A DNA stretch of 64,000 nucleotides from NCBI GenBank assembly GCA_023954475.1, contig JAMLHW010000012.1, forward strand, positions 62,001 to 126,000. Reading direction: 5' to 3'. This DNA is from Anaerolineae bacterium. GTDB taxonomy: Bacteria > Chloroflexota > Anaerolineae > Promineifilales > Promineifilaceae. The notes beneath the pieces are model-generated. The model was not told the origin of the DNA, did not search any database, and saw only the letters and a program-made list of their open reading frames with translations. The position numbers were made by a program, and so were the translations under genes. This document shows positions 55,547-64,000 of the stretch, one piece after another (the first letter of the stretch is position 1; the number at the start of each line of letters is the position of its first letter).

Positions 55547-56593
55547 CTATCGTTGTACCCGGCCCGATGCATCACCGCCGGCCAGTCGCTGCACTTCGGT
55601 GACTGTCACCAGGTTCACATCGCCTAGAATACTGTGCTTGAGACACGATGCCGCCACTGCAAAATTGAGCGCATCTTCGTCAGCCATCCCGGTATGCAAG
55701 CCGTAGATCAAACCGGCTGCAAACGAATCACCGCCGCCCACTCGATCCACAATGTCAGTGATGTCGTAGCGTCGGCTGAGGAAGAAATCATGGCCGTTGT
55801 ATAAACACGCTGACCAGCCGTTATGACTGGCGCTGATACTTTCACGCAATGTAATCGCCTGGTATTTCAGATTAGGAAACGTGGCAAACATTTTTTGCGC
55901 TAACGCTTCATAGCGTGTTGTATCGAGATTACCTGATGTGACCGCATGATCAACATCGCCGTCTTCCAACACCACCCCCAGCGATTTTTGGCAATCTTCT
56001 TCGTTAGCAATACCCACATCGACGTATTTGACAAGTTCGCCCATCACTTCAGGAGCGGTTTTGCCATAGTTCCACAGTTTTTTGCGGAAGTTGTAATCAC
56101 AGGAAACGGTGACGCCGCGTGCTTGTGCTGCTTGAACGGCATGAAGTGACAGTTCCGCCGCCGTTGCGCTGATGGCGGGTGTAATGCCGGTAATGTGGAA
56201 CCAACCTGCCCCATCAAAGATAGTATCCCAGTCGAAATCGGCCGATTTTGCTGTACTGATTGACGAGTGTGCGCGATCATAGATCACATTAGAGGCGCGT
56301 TGATTGGCACCTGCTTCGAGGAAATAAATTCCAAGCCGTTCGCCCTGCCGAGCGATGAATGAAGTGTCCACGCCATAGCTGCGCAGAAAGCGAATACAAG
56401 CGTCAGCAAGTGAATTGACAGGCAGAGCAGTGATGAAGGCAGTATCCAGCCCGAAGTTAGCCAAAGACAAAGCCACATTGCCTTCGCCGCCGCCAAAAGC
56501 TGCTTCAAATGCAGGGGATTGAAAGAGGCGCTCGAAACCGGGTGATTTCAAACGCAGCATAATTTCACCTAAAGTCACCACACGTTTACCCAT
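55547..56593 (-). CDS. kdgK: 2-keto-3-deoxygluconate kinase, PfkB family
   Basis: This 348-residue ribokinase-fold kinase has N-terminal [20 protein letters not shown], the substrate loop [20 protein letters not shown] and the C-terminal ATP/anion-hole motif [18 protein letters not shown] (catalytic Asp in GGGD). KDG kinases phosphorylate 2-keto-3-deoxygluconate to KDPG. The aldolase gene that cleaves KDPG is 19 bp upstream in the same operon, which supports the assignment. Confidence 0.9.
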   Translation of the reverse strand: MGKRVVTLGEIMLRLKSPGFERLFQSPAFEAAFGGGEGNVALSLANFGLDTAFITALPVNSLADACIRFLRSYGVDTSFIARQGERLGIYFLEAGANQRASNVIYDRAHSSISTAKSADFDWDTIFDGAGWFHITGITPAISATAAELSLHAVQAAQARGVTVSCDYNFRKKLWNYGKTAPEVMGELVKYVDVGIANEEDCQKSLGVVLEDGDVDHAVTSGNLDTTRYEALAQKMFATFPNLKYQAITLRESISASHNGWSACLYNGHDFFLSRRYDITDIVDRVGGGDSFAAGLIYGLHTGMADEDALNFAVAASCLKHSILGDVNLVTVTEVQRLAGGDASGRVQR

Positions 56594-56612
56594 GATAATC
56601 CTCCGCGTAAAT

Positions 56613-57251
56613 TTATGATCGGGTTAATCGAACGATGTTGACGGCCATTTTTGCCAGATCCCGAATCTCATCAAACTTCCCAGCGGCAATCAGCTGCTTT
56701 TCTACCATAAAGCTGCCACCGCAGGCGTGAACCATCGGCAGGCTAAGGTAATCGGCCAGATTGCTGGCATTGATACCACCGGTGGGGATAAATTTAACGC
56801 CTACGTATGGCCCACCAATCGCTTTTAATGCCTTGACGCCGCCCGCTACCTCAGCCGGAAAAAATTTGAGAATGTTCAACCCTTTGGCCAAGGCTTGATT
56901 AATGTCGGTTGGCGTCATCACGCCGGGTGTGATGGGCATTTCATTTGCCAAACACCAATCCACAACCGCCGCGTCAAAGCCGGGCGTGACGATGAATTTG
57001 GCGCCAGCGGCCTTGGCTTGCTTAGCCTGCTCGATGGTCAACACTGTGCCTGCGCCAACCAAAATATTGGAATGGGCCGCGCTCATCTTTTGAATTGCGT
57101 CGGCGGCAGCAGCGGTGCGGAAGGTAATTTCAGCGCAGGGCAAACCGCCATCAAGCAGTGCCCGACCGAGTGGTTCGGCCGATGCCGCATCGTCAATCGC
57201 CACAACTGGAATAATGCCAATTTGCCCAAGCTGGTCTGTGATTTTATTCAT
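56613..57251 (-). CDS. eda: KDPG/KHG aldolase (paralogue 2)
   Basis: The 212-residue class I aldolase has AEITFRT (catalytic Glu), [32 protein letters not shown] (Schiff-base Lys) and [11 protein letters not shown]. It cleaves KDPG to pyruvate and glyceraldehyde-3-phosphate. It is very similar to the aldolase at 18455-19099, so the two clusters share an origin. It sits between uxaC (107-bp gap) and kdgK (19 bp). Confidence 0.94.
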   Translation of the reverse strand: MNKITDQLGQIGIIPVVAIDDAASAEPLGRALLDGGLPCAEITFRTAAAADAIQKMSAAHSNILVGAGTVLTIEQAKQAKAAGAKFIVTPGFDAAVVDWCLANEMPITPGVMTPTDINQALAKGLNILKFFPAEVAGGVKALKAIGGPYVGVKFIPTGGINASNLADYLSLPMVHACGGSFMVEKQLIAAGKFDEIRDLAKMAVNIVRLTRS

Positions 57252-57357
57252 TTCTGTTCTCCTGACCTGGTTGTCCAGGCATGCAACTTTTGGTCGTCGG
57301 CTTTCTGCAAATCACGCGAAGCCGGCAGGTTAAAAACAAGTCTACGCTACTGATCAG

Positions 57358-58770
57358 CTATAGTTTGTATGCCATTTTTGCCAAATCGTAAGCCAAGGCT
57401 TTCACCATCACCGATCCGTCGACCTCATCGACAATGTGACGCACAATCAGACCCGCGACCCAGTCGCAGGCAGCCCGTCGCCACACATCATGCCGTGCCG
57501 GAATGGAGGGGTAAGCGCGGGTGTCGTCGTTAAATCCGGCCGTGTTGTAGATGCCGGCTGTTTCTATGACCTGATCGAAGTAACGGCGCATTCCGTTGAG
57601 ACTGTCGTGAAACCACCAGGGCGGACCCAGCTTGACGGCCGGATAATGTCCGGCGAGCGGCGCCAATTCGCGGGCATAGGTTGTTTCGTCCAGATTGAAC
57701 AGGATGAGGGAGAAGTCAAGGTTGTTGCCAAATTGGTTGAGCAACGGCTGGAGTCCCTGCGTAAATTCTGAAGCGATGGGAATATCTGCCCCCATGTCGC
57801 GCCCAAATCGGTAGAAAATGTGCTTGTTATGGTTGCGATAGGAACCGACATGAAGCTGCATCACCAACCCATCGTCGACACTCATTCGCGCCAGTTCGAT
57901 GAGCATATGACCGGTGAATTGAGCAGCATCGATGTCAGTGGTTTCTCCGCGCAGCGCACGTTGGAAAATGATATCTGCTTGTTGGTCAGTAAGGTGGGTG
58001 GTAAATGCTGTGAGCGCCGCGTGATCAGTCGCTTTAGCACCCATTTCCTTGAAAAAGGCGCGTCGCTGTTCAATAGCCTGGATAAACGAGGCATAATCAA
58101 CTACATTAATGCCGGAAACGTGGCTGAGAGTGGTAATCTGGTTGCGCCAGTTTTCGGTGTGGAGATTGACAACGGCATCGGGACGAAAAGTGGGCAAAAT
58201 ACGGCCATGCCAACCCGAATCCCGTATCGCTTGATGATGTGTCAGCGTATCGGTAGCGGCATCTGTTGTACAGAGCACTTCAATATTAAAGCGATCATAA
58301 AGGTTGCGCGGCTGAAATTCGGCCGATTTTAGCTGTTCATCAATTTGATCGTAGATTGTCTGTGCATTTTCCGCGTTCAGTTTGTCAGTCACGCCAAAGA
58401 CGTCAACCAGTTCATCGGTCAGCCAGATACCGGTAGGGGTGCCTTGAAACAGATAAAAGTTATTGGCAAACAATTGCCATGCCCGACGATGGTCTGTTTC
58501 AACTGCACTGCCATCTTGGCGCGGTACGGCCAAATCCTCCATGCGGATGCCCTGAGAATACAACATGCGAAAAATGTAATGATCAGGGATGAGCAGCAAC
58601 TCGGCCGGAGAGCCAAATTGGTAGTCAGGATTGGCAAACAGACGCGGATCGACGTGCCCGTGCGGACAGATCAGTGGTAGGTCGGCAACCTGTTGATACA
58701 GTTGGTAGGCCATGTCGCGTTGGGCGGAATCGGCCGAAAAATAGCGAAGATAATGACGTGTACTTGACAT
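57358..58770 (-). CDS. uxaC: Glucuronate/galacturonate isomerase
   Basis: The 470-residue amidohydrolase-fold isomerase shows LICPHGHVDPRLFANPDY (His-x-His near the N-terminus), LFQGTPTGIWL, FRPDAVVNLHTENW, MQLHVGSYRNHNKHIFYRFG and GFNDDTRAYPSIPARHDVWR. It converts D-glucuronate to D-fructuronate and D-galacturonate to D-tagaturonate, the entry step for both branches. It starts 6 bp after the esterase gene's stop, so they are co-transcribed. Confidence 0.95.
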   Translation of the reverse strand: MSSTRHYLRYFSADSAQRDMAYQLYQQVADLPLICPHGHVDPRLFANPDYQFGSPAELLLIPDHYIFRMLYSQGIRMEDLAVPRQDGSAVETDHRRAWQLFANNFYLFQGTPTGIWLTDELVDVFGVTDKLNAENAQTIYDQIDEQLKSAEFQPRNLYDRFNIEVLCTTDAATDTLTHHQAIRDSGWHGRILPTFRPDAVVNLHTENWRNQITTLSHVSGINVVDYASFIQAIEQRRAFFKEMGAKATDHAALTAFTTHLTDQQADIIFQRALRGETTDIDAAQFTGHMLIELARMSVDDGLVMQLHVGSYRNHNKHIFYRFGRDMGADIPIASEFTQGLQPLLNQFGNNLDFSLILFNLDETTYARELAPLAGHYPAVKLGPPWWFHDSLNGMRRYFDQVIETAGIYNTAGFNDDTRAYPSIPARHDVWRRAACDWVAGLIVRHIVDEVDGSVMVKALAYDLAKMAYKL

Positions 58771-58776
58771 AATAGG

Positions 58777-59766
58777 TTATTGTTGAGGTGTCAACCAACG
58801 CTCAAACCAGTCGAGAGCTGTTGGCATATGATAAGCATGTTCTCCTGCGTGAAAAAACAACTGACATGCCTCTGCGTGACCGCATTTTTCATACGCATTT
58901 TCAACGATTGGGAACTGCGCGACAGCACCGTGTGCGGGAAAAATCGGGTCTTTGGCACCGTTGACCAGGCAAAGTGGGCGCGGCGCAATCAGGGCCGCGA
59001 TCTCGCCAATATCACCCAATGTCAATAGACCCGGCACATAGTTGCATTCACAATGGGGCATCCCCAAAATGGAGACATGGTAAGCACAGAAGTAGCCGGA
59101 AACGACACTGACCATGATGCGCGGGTCAAGTGCGGTTAAGAAGAGCGCCGTTGTACCGCCACCTGAATGCCCTGTGCAACCGAGAATATCCGGGCACACA
59201 TCGGCGCGTGTTTGCAAATAGTTGACAGCACAAATGCCATCCCAGCATCGGTCGCCCAAAAGTGTTCGCCCTTGCATCATGTAGCTAAAAGCCAGATGGC
59301 GACAGGAACGCGGTGCAGCTTCATTCGTTTGTGCTGTCAAGCGTTCCCCCATGCCGCGCTGCTCGACAGCACAAACCAGGTAACCTGCTTCGGCCAGTGC
59401 TTGGGCATAGTTGTTGTGGTGATTGCTGTAGTTGATTTTTGCCGTATCTTCATCAGGATAGTGTCCCAAAATATATTGCACACTGGGGTCATGCCCGTGA
59501 AACGCTAATATCGGCGTGTACGGCGGCTCTGTTTTGGGAACGAGTATGTACATCGGTGCTTCTACACCGTCGCCAACATCCAGACTGTATTTTTCTTCGA
59601 CATAGCTACCACAATCGGCCGATTGCAATTTTTCAGCTATCATTGGCGGTTTCGGCCGATTGGCAATGCCCAACAACTGCGCCAATCTAGCCGTGCGTGC
59701 TGCTACACTGCCTGTCGCAGCCTGTGGATGCCATTCACAGGTAGCCTGCAAATCAAAACGTGACAT
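58777..59766 (-). CDS. Alpha/beta hydrolase, probable acetyl esterase of pectin/xylan side chains
   Basis: The 329-residue protein has an alpha/beta hydrolase fold with nucleophile elbow CTGHSGGGTTALFL, an oxyanion-region LAFHGHDPSVQY and a C-terminal His (HAGEHAYHMP). No signal peptide is visible, so it acts in the cytoplasm. It resembles the acetyl xylan esterase/DLH-like hydrolases often found beside uronate genes, and probably deacetylates imported oligosaccharides. It lies between an SDR gene and uxaC. Confidence 0.8.
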   Translation of the reverse strand: MSRFDLQATCEWHPQAATGSVAARTARLAQLLGIANRPKPPMIAEKLQSADCGSYVEEKYSLDVGDGVEAPMYILVPKTEPPYTPILAFHGHDPSVQYILGHYPDEDTAKINYSNHHNNYAQALAEAGYLVCAVEQRGMGERLTAQTNEAAPRSCRHLAFSYMMQGRTLLGDRCWDGICAVNYLQTRADVCPDILGCTGHSGGGTTALFLTALDPRIMVSVVSGYFCAYHVSILGMPHCECNYVPGLLTLGDIGEIAALIAPRPLCLVNGAKDPIFPAHGAVAQFPIVENAYEKCGHAEACQLFFHAGEHAYHMPTALDWFERWLTPQQ

Positions 59767-59796
59767 GAAATAAAGCTCCCAGCAAATCCAGGAATC

Positions 59797-60570
59797 CTAT
59801 AATCGGCGGAAATGAAAGCCGCCATCGACGTTAATGATTTCTCCTGTGGAGAAAGGGAAACTGCCTTCCGCCAGCGCTATCACTGCCCGCGCAATATCAT
59901 CAGGTTGGCCCCAACGACGTATCGGTGTCAGACCATCGGCGATCAAGCGATCGTACTTCTCTTGGACAGCGCCTGTCATGTCTGTTTCGATGATGCCGGG
60001 TCGAATTTCGTACACGTTGATACCCTCGCCGGCGAGACGGTCGGCAAAAAGCGTGGTCATCATGCCCATACCCGCCTTCGAGATGCAGTATTCGCCCCGA
60101 TTGGGGCTGCTGGTATAGGCGCTGATGGAGCCAATGTTGATGATTTTTGGCTGCGCGATGGTTCCCGCTTGCTGCATGGCGATCATCTGGTTGGCGACCT
60201 GCTGGGTGAGGAAAAACGGCCCTTTCAGATTAACAGCCATCACTTCGTCATAACTGGCTTCGGCCGTTTCCAGAATATCAAGCCGCCGGCGAGGGGCCAT
60301 ACCGGCGTTGTTTACCAATAAGTCAATTCGGCCGAATTCCGCCAGCGTTTCAGCAACCAGGCGGTTGCGGCCGTTACTGTCGGCAATGTCAGCCTGAACA
60401 AGCAGACCCTGTCCGCCGGTCGCGTTGACCATGTCCAGCGTTTCGGCGGCAGCGGCGACGTTGCCGCGATAGTTGATGGTCACACACCAGCCGCGTTCGG
60501 CTAAGGCCAGGGCAATGCCTCGGCCGATGCCACGTCCGGCTCCGGTGATGATGGCTGTGTCTTTACGCAT
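59797..60570 (-). CDS. SDR-family NAD(P)-dependent oxidoreductase (KduD-like or keto-sugar reductase)
   Basis: The 257-residue classical SDR has cofactor loop TGAGRGIGRGIAL, NNAG, catalytic INIGSISAY and YCISKAG, and ends in NVDGGFHFRRL. Such proteins are often auto-named 3-ketoacyl reductase. Its position directly after GH88 (8-bp overlap) suggests it reduces a ketouronate or keto-sugar released by GH88, for example at the KduD step giving KDG. A KduI isomerase is not seen in the window, so this is inference. Confidence 0.8.
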   Translation of the reverse strand: MRKDTAIITGAGRGIGRGIALALAERGWCVTINYRGNVAAAAETLDMVNATGGQGLLVQADIADSNGRNRLVAETLAEFGRIDLLVNNAGMAPRRRLDILETAEASYDEVMAVNLKGPFFLTQQVANQMIAMQQAGTIAQPKIINIGSISAYTSSPNRGEYCISKAGMGMMTTLFADRLAGEGINVYEIRPGIIETDMTGAVQEKYDRLIADGLTPIRRWGQPDDIARAVIALAEGSFPFSTGEIINVDGGFHFRRL

Positions 60571-61660
60571 CGTTTAACACCTTGCTAACCGCTTCTAAAA
60601 AGAAATATTCGCCCCACATCACGCTTTCGTCAACACCCAGGTCTTTGCGCTGGTGATACATGCCATGTTTGAGAATACCTTCCCAGCCGGGCGTTTCGTT
60701 GGCGAGAAATTCTGGGCCAGTGAGCGTATCGACAATGCGTTGGGCATACGCCTTATAGCTGTAGGCCAGCGCCGGGCTGCCGACGAGTTTCGACAGGTTC
60801 CACAACCCGCTGGCTGCAATGGCTGCAGCGGAGCTTTCGTAGGGCAGTGCTGGGTCGGGTTCATCCCAATCGTTGCGGGGAACGCCGTGTTCAGGGGTGT
60901 GTTCGATGTAGAAATTAGCGCAGGCAACGGCCGTTTCCAAATAACGCACATCGTGCGTAAAGGCATAGGCCGTGCCAAAACCATACAGCGCCCAGGCCAG
61001 TCCTCGCGCCCAGGACGAGTCATCGCGCCAGCCTTGATGCGTACTTTGCCGCAAAAACTCGCCCGTGTTCACGTCAAAAATACCTTCATGAGACGTACTG
61101 CCATCACCGCGCACCAACACGCGACGGGTCGTCAGGCAATGCTGGTTGGCAACGCGCCATAGATTTTCATCACCGGTTTGCTGGGCGGCATAAAAGATAA
61201 TGCCCACATTCATCATAATGTCGATGAACAAGCTTTCATCGGCCACAAATGATCGTAAATACTGCCCTTTTTCCTTGAAGCGCAGGGCCAGCGTTTGTCC
61301 TGCCTCAACGACGACTTCGTTGATCGCCGGATCGCCGGTCAGGTCATACCAGCGCTTCCAGGTCGACCAGAACAGGAAGCCCAGATCGTGTACGTTGCGG
61401 TCGGTCTTGCGGTGTTCCACAAGACGAGAATAATGCTCGGCTTTTTCGCGCCACTCGGCATCCTGCGTGTGTTCGTAAAGGAGCCAAAGCTGGCCGCCTA
61501 AAAAGCCCTCGCACCAGTTTGTCCATGCCTCTCCCTCGTGTTTCCATTTGCCGTTGACGGTGTACATGGGGAAGTAGTCGGGGTAGGTGGTAATCAGCCG
61601 CTCAAGCTGAACGGCCGCAAAATCCATCGTTTGTTGACATTTATCCAATAGTTGACTCAT
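60563..61660 (-). CDS. GH88/GH105 unsaturated glucuronyl hydrolase
   Basis: The 365-residue (alpha/alpha)6-barrel enzyme has GKWKHEGEAWTNWCEGFLGG, HDLGFLFWSTWKRWYDLTGD (catalytic Asp region), WARGLAWALYGFGTAY, RNDWDEPDPALPYESSAAA and WEGILKHGMYHQRKDLGVDE. It removes 4,5-unsaturated uronic acid from oligosaccharides made by polysaccharide lyases. The product feeds the ketouronate route to KDG. It lacks a signal peptide, so the substrate is imported. Remnants of a paralogue occur at 12850 and 19842. Confidence 0.92.
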   Translation of the reverse strand: MSQLLDKCQQTMDFAAVQLERLITTYPDYFPMYTVNGKWKHEGEAWTNWCEGFLGGQLWLLYEHTQDAEWREKAEHYSRLVEHRKTDRNVHDLGFLFWSTWKRWYDLTGDPAINEVVVEAGQTLALRFKEKGQYLRSFVADESLFIDIMMNVGIIFYAAQQTGDENLWRVANQHCLTTRRVLVRGDGSTSHEGIFDVNTGEFLRQSTHQGWRDDSSWARGLAWALYGFGTAYAFTHDVRYLETAVACANFYIEHTPEHGVPRNDWDEPDPALPYESSAAAIAASGLWNLSKLVGSPALAYSYKAYAQRIVDTLTGPEFLANETPGWEGILKHGMYHQRKDLGVDESVMWGEYFFLEAVSKVLNDA

Positions 61661-61680
61661 TCGACCTCCTTAACCTTGTC

Positions 61681-61708
61681 TGTCATTCCTGCCTGCGCGG
61701 GAATGACA
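61681..61708. repeat. REP-like palindrome
   Basis: TGTCATTCC (61681-61689) and GGAATGACA (61700-61708) form a 9-bp perfect stem around a GC-rich loop, in the 91-bp gap between the SGNH esterase and GH88 genes. GTCATTCCTGC...GCGGGAATGAC is a widely seen repetitive extragenic palindrome type. It may modulate mRNA stability within the operon. Confidence 0.7.
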
Positions 61709-61751
61709 AACGGATCATTACTTCTTTGCGATGACCATAATGCCAAAACGT

Positions 61752-62423
61752 TCACCAGGTAAAACCAACGCCCTCCAGAAAAGCCCGGGCCAAAATCATG
61801 TGTCCCGTTAAATTAGGGTGAACCCGATCCCAGGCCAGCGACATGGGATGCACGTCAGCCAGGACGCGGTCAAAAGCGGCCTGTGTGTCTACAAAAACGG
61901 CATCATTGGCGAAAGCGATTTCTCGTACCACTTGCCCATAACTGTCCATCATCGCCCGCATGGGATCGTTTGGGTTGGGTTCAATGAAGTAGGGCGTCAT
62001 CAAAACGAGTCCCTGCAAGTGGGGGCGCGTGGTGGCGACGAGGTGGGTGAGGGAACGGCCGTATTCCTCCAACGACACTTGCCGCTCACGCTGCAATGGT
62101 GAATCAAACTGTCGCCATACATCATTAATGCCAATCATGATCGAGAGCCAATCCGGTTGCAGGTCGAGAACGTCTGTTTGCCAACGCGCCTGCAAATCGC
62201 GCACGGTGTTGCCGCTGATGCCCATATTGATGATGCGGATGTTGGCGGTGGGAACGGACACTTTGGCAGGCTCAGTGCAGGCTGTTTTCAACAGCGCATC
62301 CACCAAACTCACATAACCCGTCCCCAGGGCATCATCTCGCCCCTCTCCTATTGGTCGGGCACGGTCACAATCGGTAATCGAATCGCCAATCATCACCAGC
62401 TTGCTGTTCGCTGCGATTTTCAT
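61752..62423 (-). CDS. SGNH/GDSL hydrolase, rhamnogalacturonan/xylan acetylesterase-like
   Basis: I start at ATG 62423 (MKIAANSKLVMIGDSITDCD), with AGGAG 6 bases ahead and the preceding gene's stop 1 bp upstream. The 223-residue protein has all four SGNH blocks: GDSITDC (Ser), GISGNTVRD (Gly), GINDVWR (Asn) and WDRVHPNLTGHM (Asp, His). Such cytoplasmic deacetylases remove O-acetyl groups from pectic or xylan fragments. Its place between GH78 and GH88 points to rhamnogalacturonan oligosaccharides. Confidence 0.88.
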   Translation of the reverse strand: MKIAANSKLVMIGDSITDCDRARPIGEGRDDALGTGYVSLVDALLKTACTEPAKVSVPTANIRIINMGISGNTVRDLQARWQTDVLDLQPDWLSIMIGINDVWRQFDSPLQRERQVSLEEYGRSLTHLVATTRPHLQGLVLMTPYFIEPNPNDPMRAMMDSYGQVVREIAFANDAVFVDTQAAFDRVLADVHPMSLAWDRVHPNLTGHMILARAFLEGVGFTW

Positions 62424-62424
62424 C

Positions 62425-64000
62425 TCAATCTCCTGTAAATTGATGCATGCCGGACCCGACTTCACCCATAAAAGTGTGGCTTGTAGCAGTTGGTAAGTAA
62501 ACGGCCGCTTTCATGTTGGGTGGCAAGGCGAGGGTGAGGATGTAACGGCCGTTGGCCCGCTCCCACGCTACCTCAATCTCTCCTCGCTCAGTTGGCACCT
62601 TGCCGCTGGCGTGTGTGAGGCGCTTCCCAAAGTTGAGCGGCTTGATTTGCACGCGTGCAAACTGTGGCGCACGTGCCTGGACGCCCAGCACATATTCCTG
62701 CAATCCAAGCAGCCCAATCGCCCCCCACGGATGGGACAAACTTTGCGCGGCTATGATGTCAGAATCCCACCCTTCCCAGGTACAGGTTGCGCCCTTGGCC
62801 AAGTTGTTCGCCCAGCCATCCCAATCGCTGCGCGTATAGAGATCGAGCAGATGATCGCCGTCTCCCATTTCGCCAATGGCGCGAATGAGGTAGTAAACCG
62901 TTGGCATGCCGCTGCTCATTTTTAGCGATTTGATATGGTGGTAAACGGTCGCCTGGTGTGTAACGGGAACGATGCCCAACGCGAGCGGAAAACTATTCGC
63001 CTGTTGGGAAGCGTGGTTGCTTGGTGTGCCGTTGGCGCGTAAGCCATCGCAATAGACGCCGTCAGACGTCAACAAATTATGATTGATCGCAGCTTGAAGA
63101 TCGTGCGCCCGCCGGCGGTAGGTTTGGCAATCCTCTTCACGACCGATGACCTGCGCGATCCTGGCGATGATGTCAAAATCAGCGTAGGCATAGGCATTGA
63201 TGACGGTGCGGGCGGAGGTGTCCATGTCATAGCCGTAGCGCATCGTTGGTGGCCAGTCAATGATGCCGTGCTTGTATGCCCCACCGGCATCGCCGCCCGT
63301 CAGGTCGTGAATCAGGCCGGTCATTGCATTGTGATGACGATAGACATAGGCGGCAACCGCTTTTAGCTGGTCGTAGTTTTCGCGCAAAAATGCCACGTCG
63401 CCTGTTTGCATATAGTAGTGCCAGACCCAAACGAGGTAGGCTTGCGTAAAATCGGGGATGTCGCGTGCGCCGTCGCCGTTGGGATAAACAGCATTGAGAC
63501 GGCCGTCGGGCCAGTATTGGGTTTGCGAATCGAGAAACTCATGCAGCGTGCGGCGTGTCAATTTGCGTTCACCATAGGCCGCCATTGCTACCAGACTTTC
63601 GTTGAGGCTATCGACCAAAAACCCCCCTTTCTCACGGGTGGGTGTATCGAGAAATTGTTCCTGCGCCCCTACGAGAATAGAGCGTTTGAGAAAGTGCCAC
63701 ACCTGGTTGAGTGTTGCGTTGGATGAGTCGAAGCACGAACGGCTTGCGTCTAATTCGGTATGGCGGACAAGAAAGGTGATTTTTTCGGCCGAAATCTCCT
63801 CTTCGCACACAATCTCCAGATAGCGCAGCCCCAACATTTCCTGCGGCAAAAATACAAATTCATCCCCCACTCCATATGCAAAATAACGCATATCCGTTCC
63901 CTGATTGTGGAACAGGTTGATCGTGTCATCCGCGTTGAGTGTGTAGCCTGCCAGTAAAGATGCTTTGCCAGCCCCGTTAAAGATGATTTTCGGCCGACCC
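62425..64000 (-). CDS. GH78 alpha-L-rhamnosidase, C-terminal part (N-terminus outside window)
   Basis: The frame is open from 64000 to the stop at 62425 (525 residues seen). The visible part includes the (alpha/alpha)6 catalytic barrel of GH78: FLDTPTREKGGFLVDSLNES (catalytic acid region), DGARDIPDFTQAYLVWVWHY, MRYGYDMDTSARTVINAYAY, AKGATCTWEGWDSD and SHPWGAIGLLGLQEYVLGV, then a beta-sandwich C-terminal domain. The family removes alpha-L-rhamnose from rhamnogalacturonan or other glycans. It is the most upstream visible gene of the operon, and its start lies beyond the window end. Two TCGGCCGA copies lie in it (near 63786 and 63992). Confidence 0.9.
   Translation of the reverse strand, partial: GRPKIIFNGAGKASLLAGYTLNADDTINLFHNQGTDMRYFAYGVGDEFVFLPQEMLGLRYLEIVCEEEISAEKITFLVRHTELDASRSCFDSSNATLNQVWHFLKRSILVGAQEQFLDTPTREKGGFLVDSLNESLVAMAAYGERKLTRRTLHEFLDSQTQYWPDGRLNAVYPNGDGARDIPDFTQAYLVWVWHYYMQTGDVAFLRENYDQLKAVAAYVYRHHNAMTGLIHDLTGGDAGGAYKHGIIDWPPTMRYGYDMDTSARTVINAYAYADFDIIARIAQVIGREEDCQTYRRRAHDLQAAINHNLLTSDGVYCDGLRANGTPSNHASQQANSFPLALGIVPVTHQATVYHHIKSLKMSSGMPTVYYLIRAIGEMGDGDHLLDLYTRSDWDGWANNLAKGATCTWEGWDSDIIAAQSLSHPWGAIGLLGLQEYVLGVQARAPQFARVQIKPLNFGKRLTHASGKVPTERGEIEVAWERANGRYILTLALPPNMKAAVYLPTATSHTFMGEVGSGMHQFTGD

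Larger units (their letters stand above)
40..63999. repeat. Dispersed palindrome TCGGCCGA, about 60 copies
   Basis: The 8-bp palindrome TCGGCCGA, often extended to TTCGGCCGAA, recurs throughout the window. Examples start near 40, 940, 1519, 2482, 3276, 4600, 5884, 8406, 10443, 12137, 13922, 16354, 18249, 19483, 28916, 32796, 38575, 43960, 44851, 44888, 47179, 49394, 52857, 54537, 54654, 58319, 59652, 60329, 63786 and 63992. By eye I count at least 60. A random sequence of about 54% GC would give one or two (rough estimate). Inside genes it is read in several frames, most often as Ser-Ala-Glu, Phe-Gly-Arg or Ile-Gly-Arg, so selection on protein cannot explain it. It also occurs between genes. 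Copies are rare at 19.5-28.9 kb and 33-42.6 kb. Confidence 0.9.

Overview
The window looks like a chromosomal segment of a free-living Chloroflexota-type bacterium (Anaerolineae/Caldilineae-like, inferred). The hints are a CSLREA-domain beta-helix surface protein, stand-alone class III cyclases, pentapeptide-repeat proteins, an ECF vitamin-type transporter and a large uronic-acid catabolic operon. GC is moderate to high. No rRNA, tRNA or CRISPR array was seen. About 60 copies of the palindrome TCGGCCGA (often TTCGGCCGAA) are scattered through genes and spacers, roughly one per kb, which resembles the HIP1 phenomenon of cyanobacteria.

Layout. 1-689 (-) is the start of a class III nucleotide cyclase that runs off the window. 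795-10073 (-) is one giant secreted protein of about 3,090 residues: signal peptide, three CSLREA/beta-helix blocks, a gingipain-like C25 protease, 19 tandem MFTPD pentapeptides, PKD domains and a bactofilin-like tail. It is interrupted by two compensating frameshifts. 10457-12685 (-) is an Rsb-type partner-switching module (STAS antagonist, HATPase kinase, cNMP-binding PP2C phosphatase). 12850-20095 (+) is a decaying sugar-acid cluster: an FGGY kinase, a frameshifted sphingosine-phosphate-lyase-like PLP enzyme, a gene with an in-frame TGA, a KDPG aldolase, a LarA fragment, a gluconokinase with a ruined P-loop, and two halves of a GH88 gene at its two ends. 20263-24297 (-) is an accessory block with a GAF cyclase, an EAD1-pentapeptide protein, a dead serine recombinase and a second pentapeptide protein. 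24379-30787 (+) holds a split MutS-like ATPase and an ECF transporter operon ending in a PfkB kinase. 30954-33493 holds small housekeeping or stress genes.

33649-41071 (-) is a two-gene ATP-dependent restriction-modification system (PLD-nuclease/SNF2 helicase plus Eco57I-like methylase with a HEAT tail). 41845-43737 (+) is a secreted protein. 43891-49491 (-) is a compact four-gene operon: an unknown protein, two BrxD-like P-loop ATPases and an Lhr/BrxH-like helicase. It has no PglX or PglZ and is the best candidate for an undescribed defence system. A dead IS1-family transposase lies just beyond it.

50397-64000 (-) is a pectin/rhamnogalacturonan and uronate operon: GH78, SGNH esterase, GH88 unsaturated glucuronyl hydrolase, SDR, acetyl esterase, UxaC, KDPG aldolase, KDG kinase, tagaturonate epimerase UxaE, SDR mannonate oxidoreductase, LarA homologue, AEC transporter and gluconokinase. 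The extracellular or ketouronate arm yields uronates and KDG. UxaC, UxaE and UxuB lead to mannonate. No mannonate dehydratase is present here, and the LarA homologue next to gluconokinase suggests mannonate-to-gluconate epimerisation followed by entry as 6-phosphogluconate. The 12.9-20.1 kb cluster is a paralogous, decaying relative of this operon. Most broken genes in the window need a single base restored in a short homopolymer, so several breaks may be sequencing errors rather than true decay.
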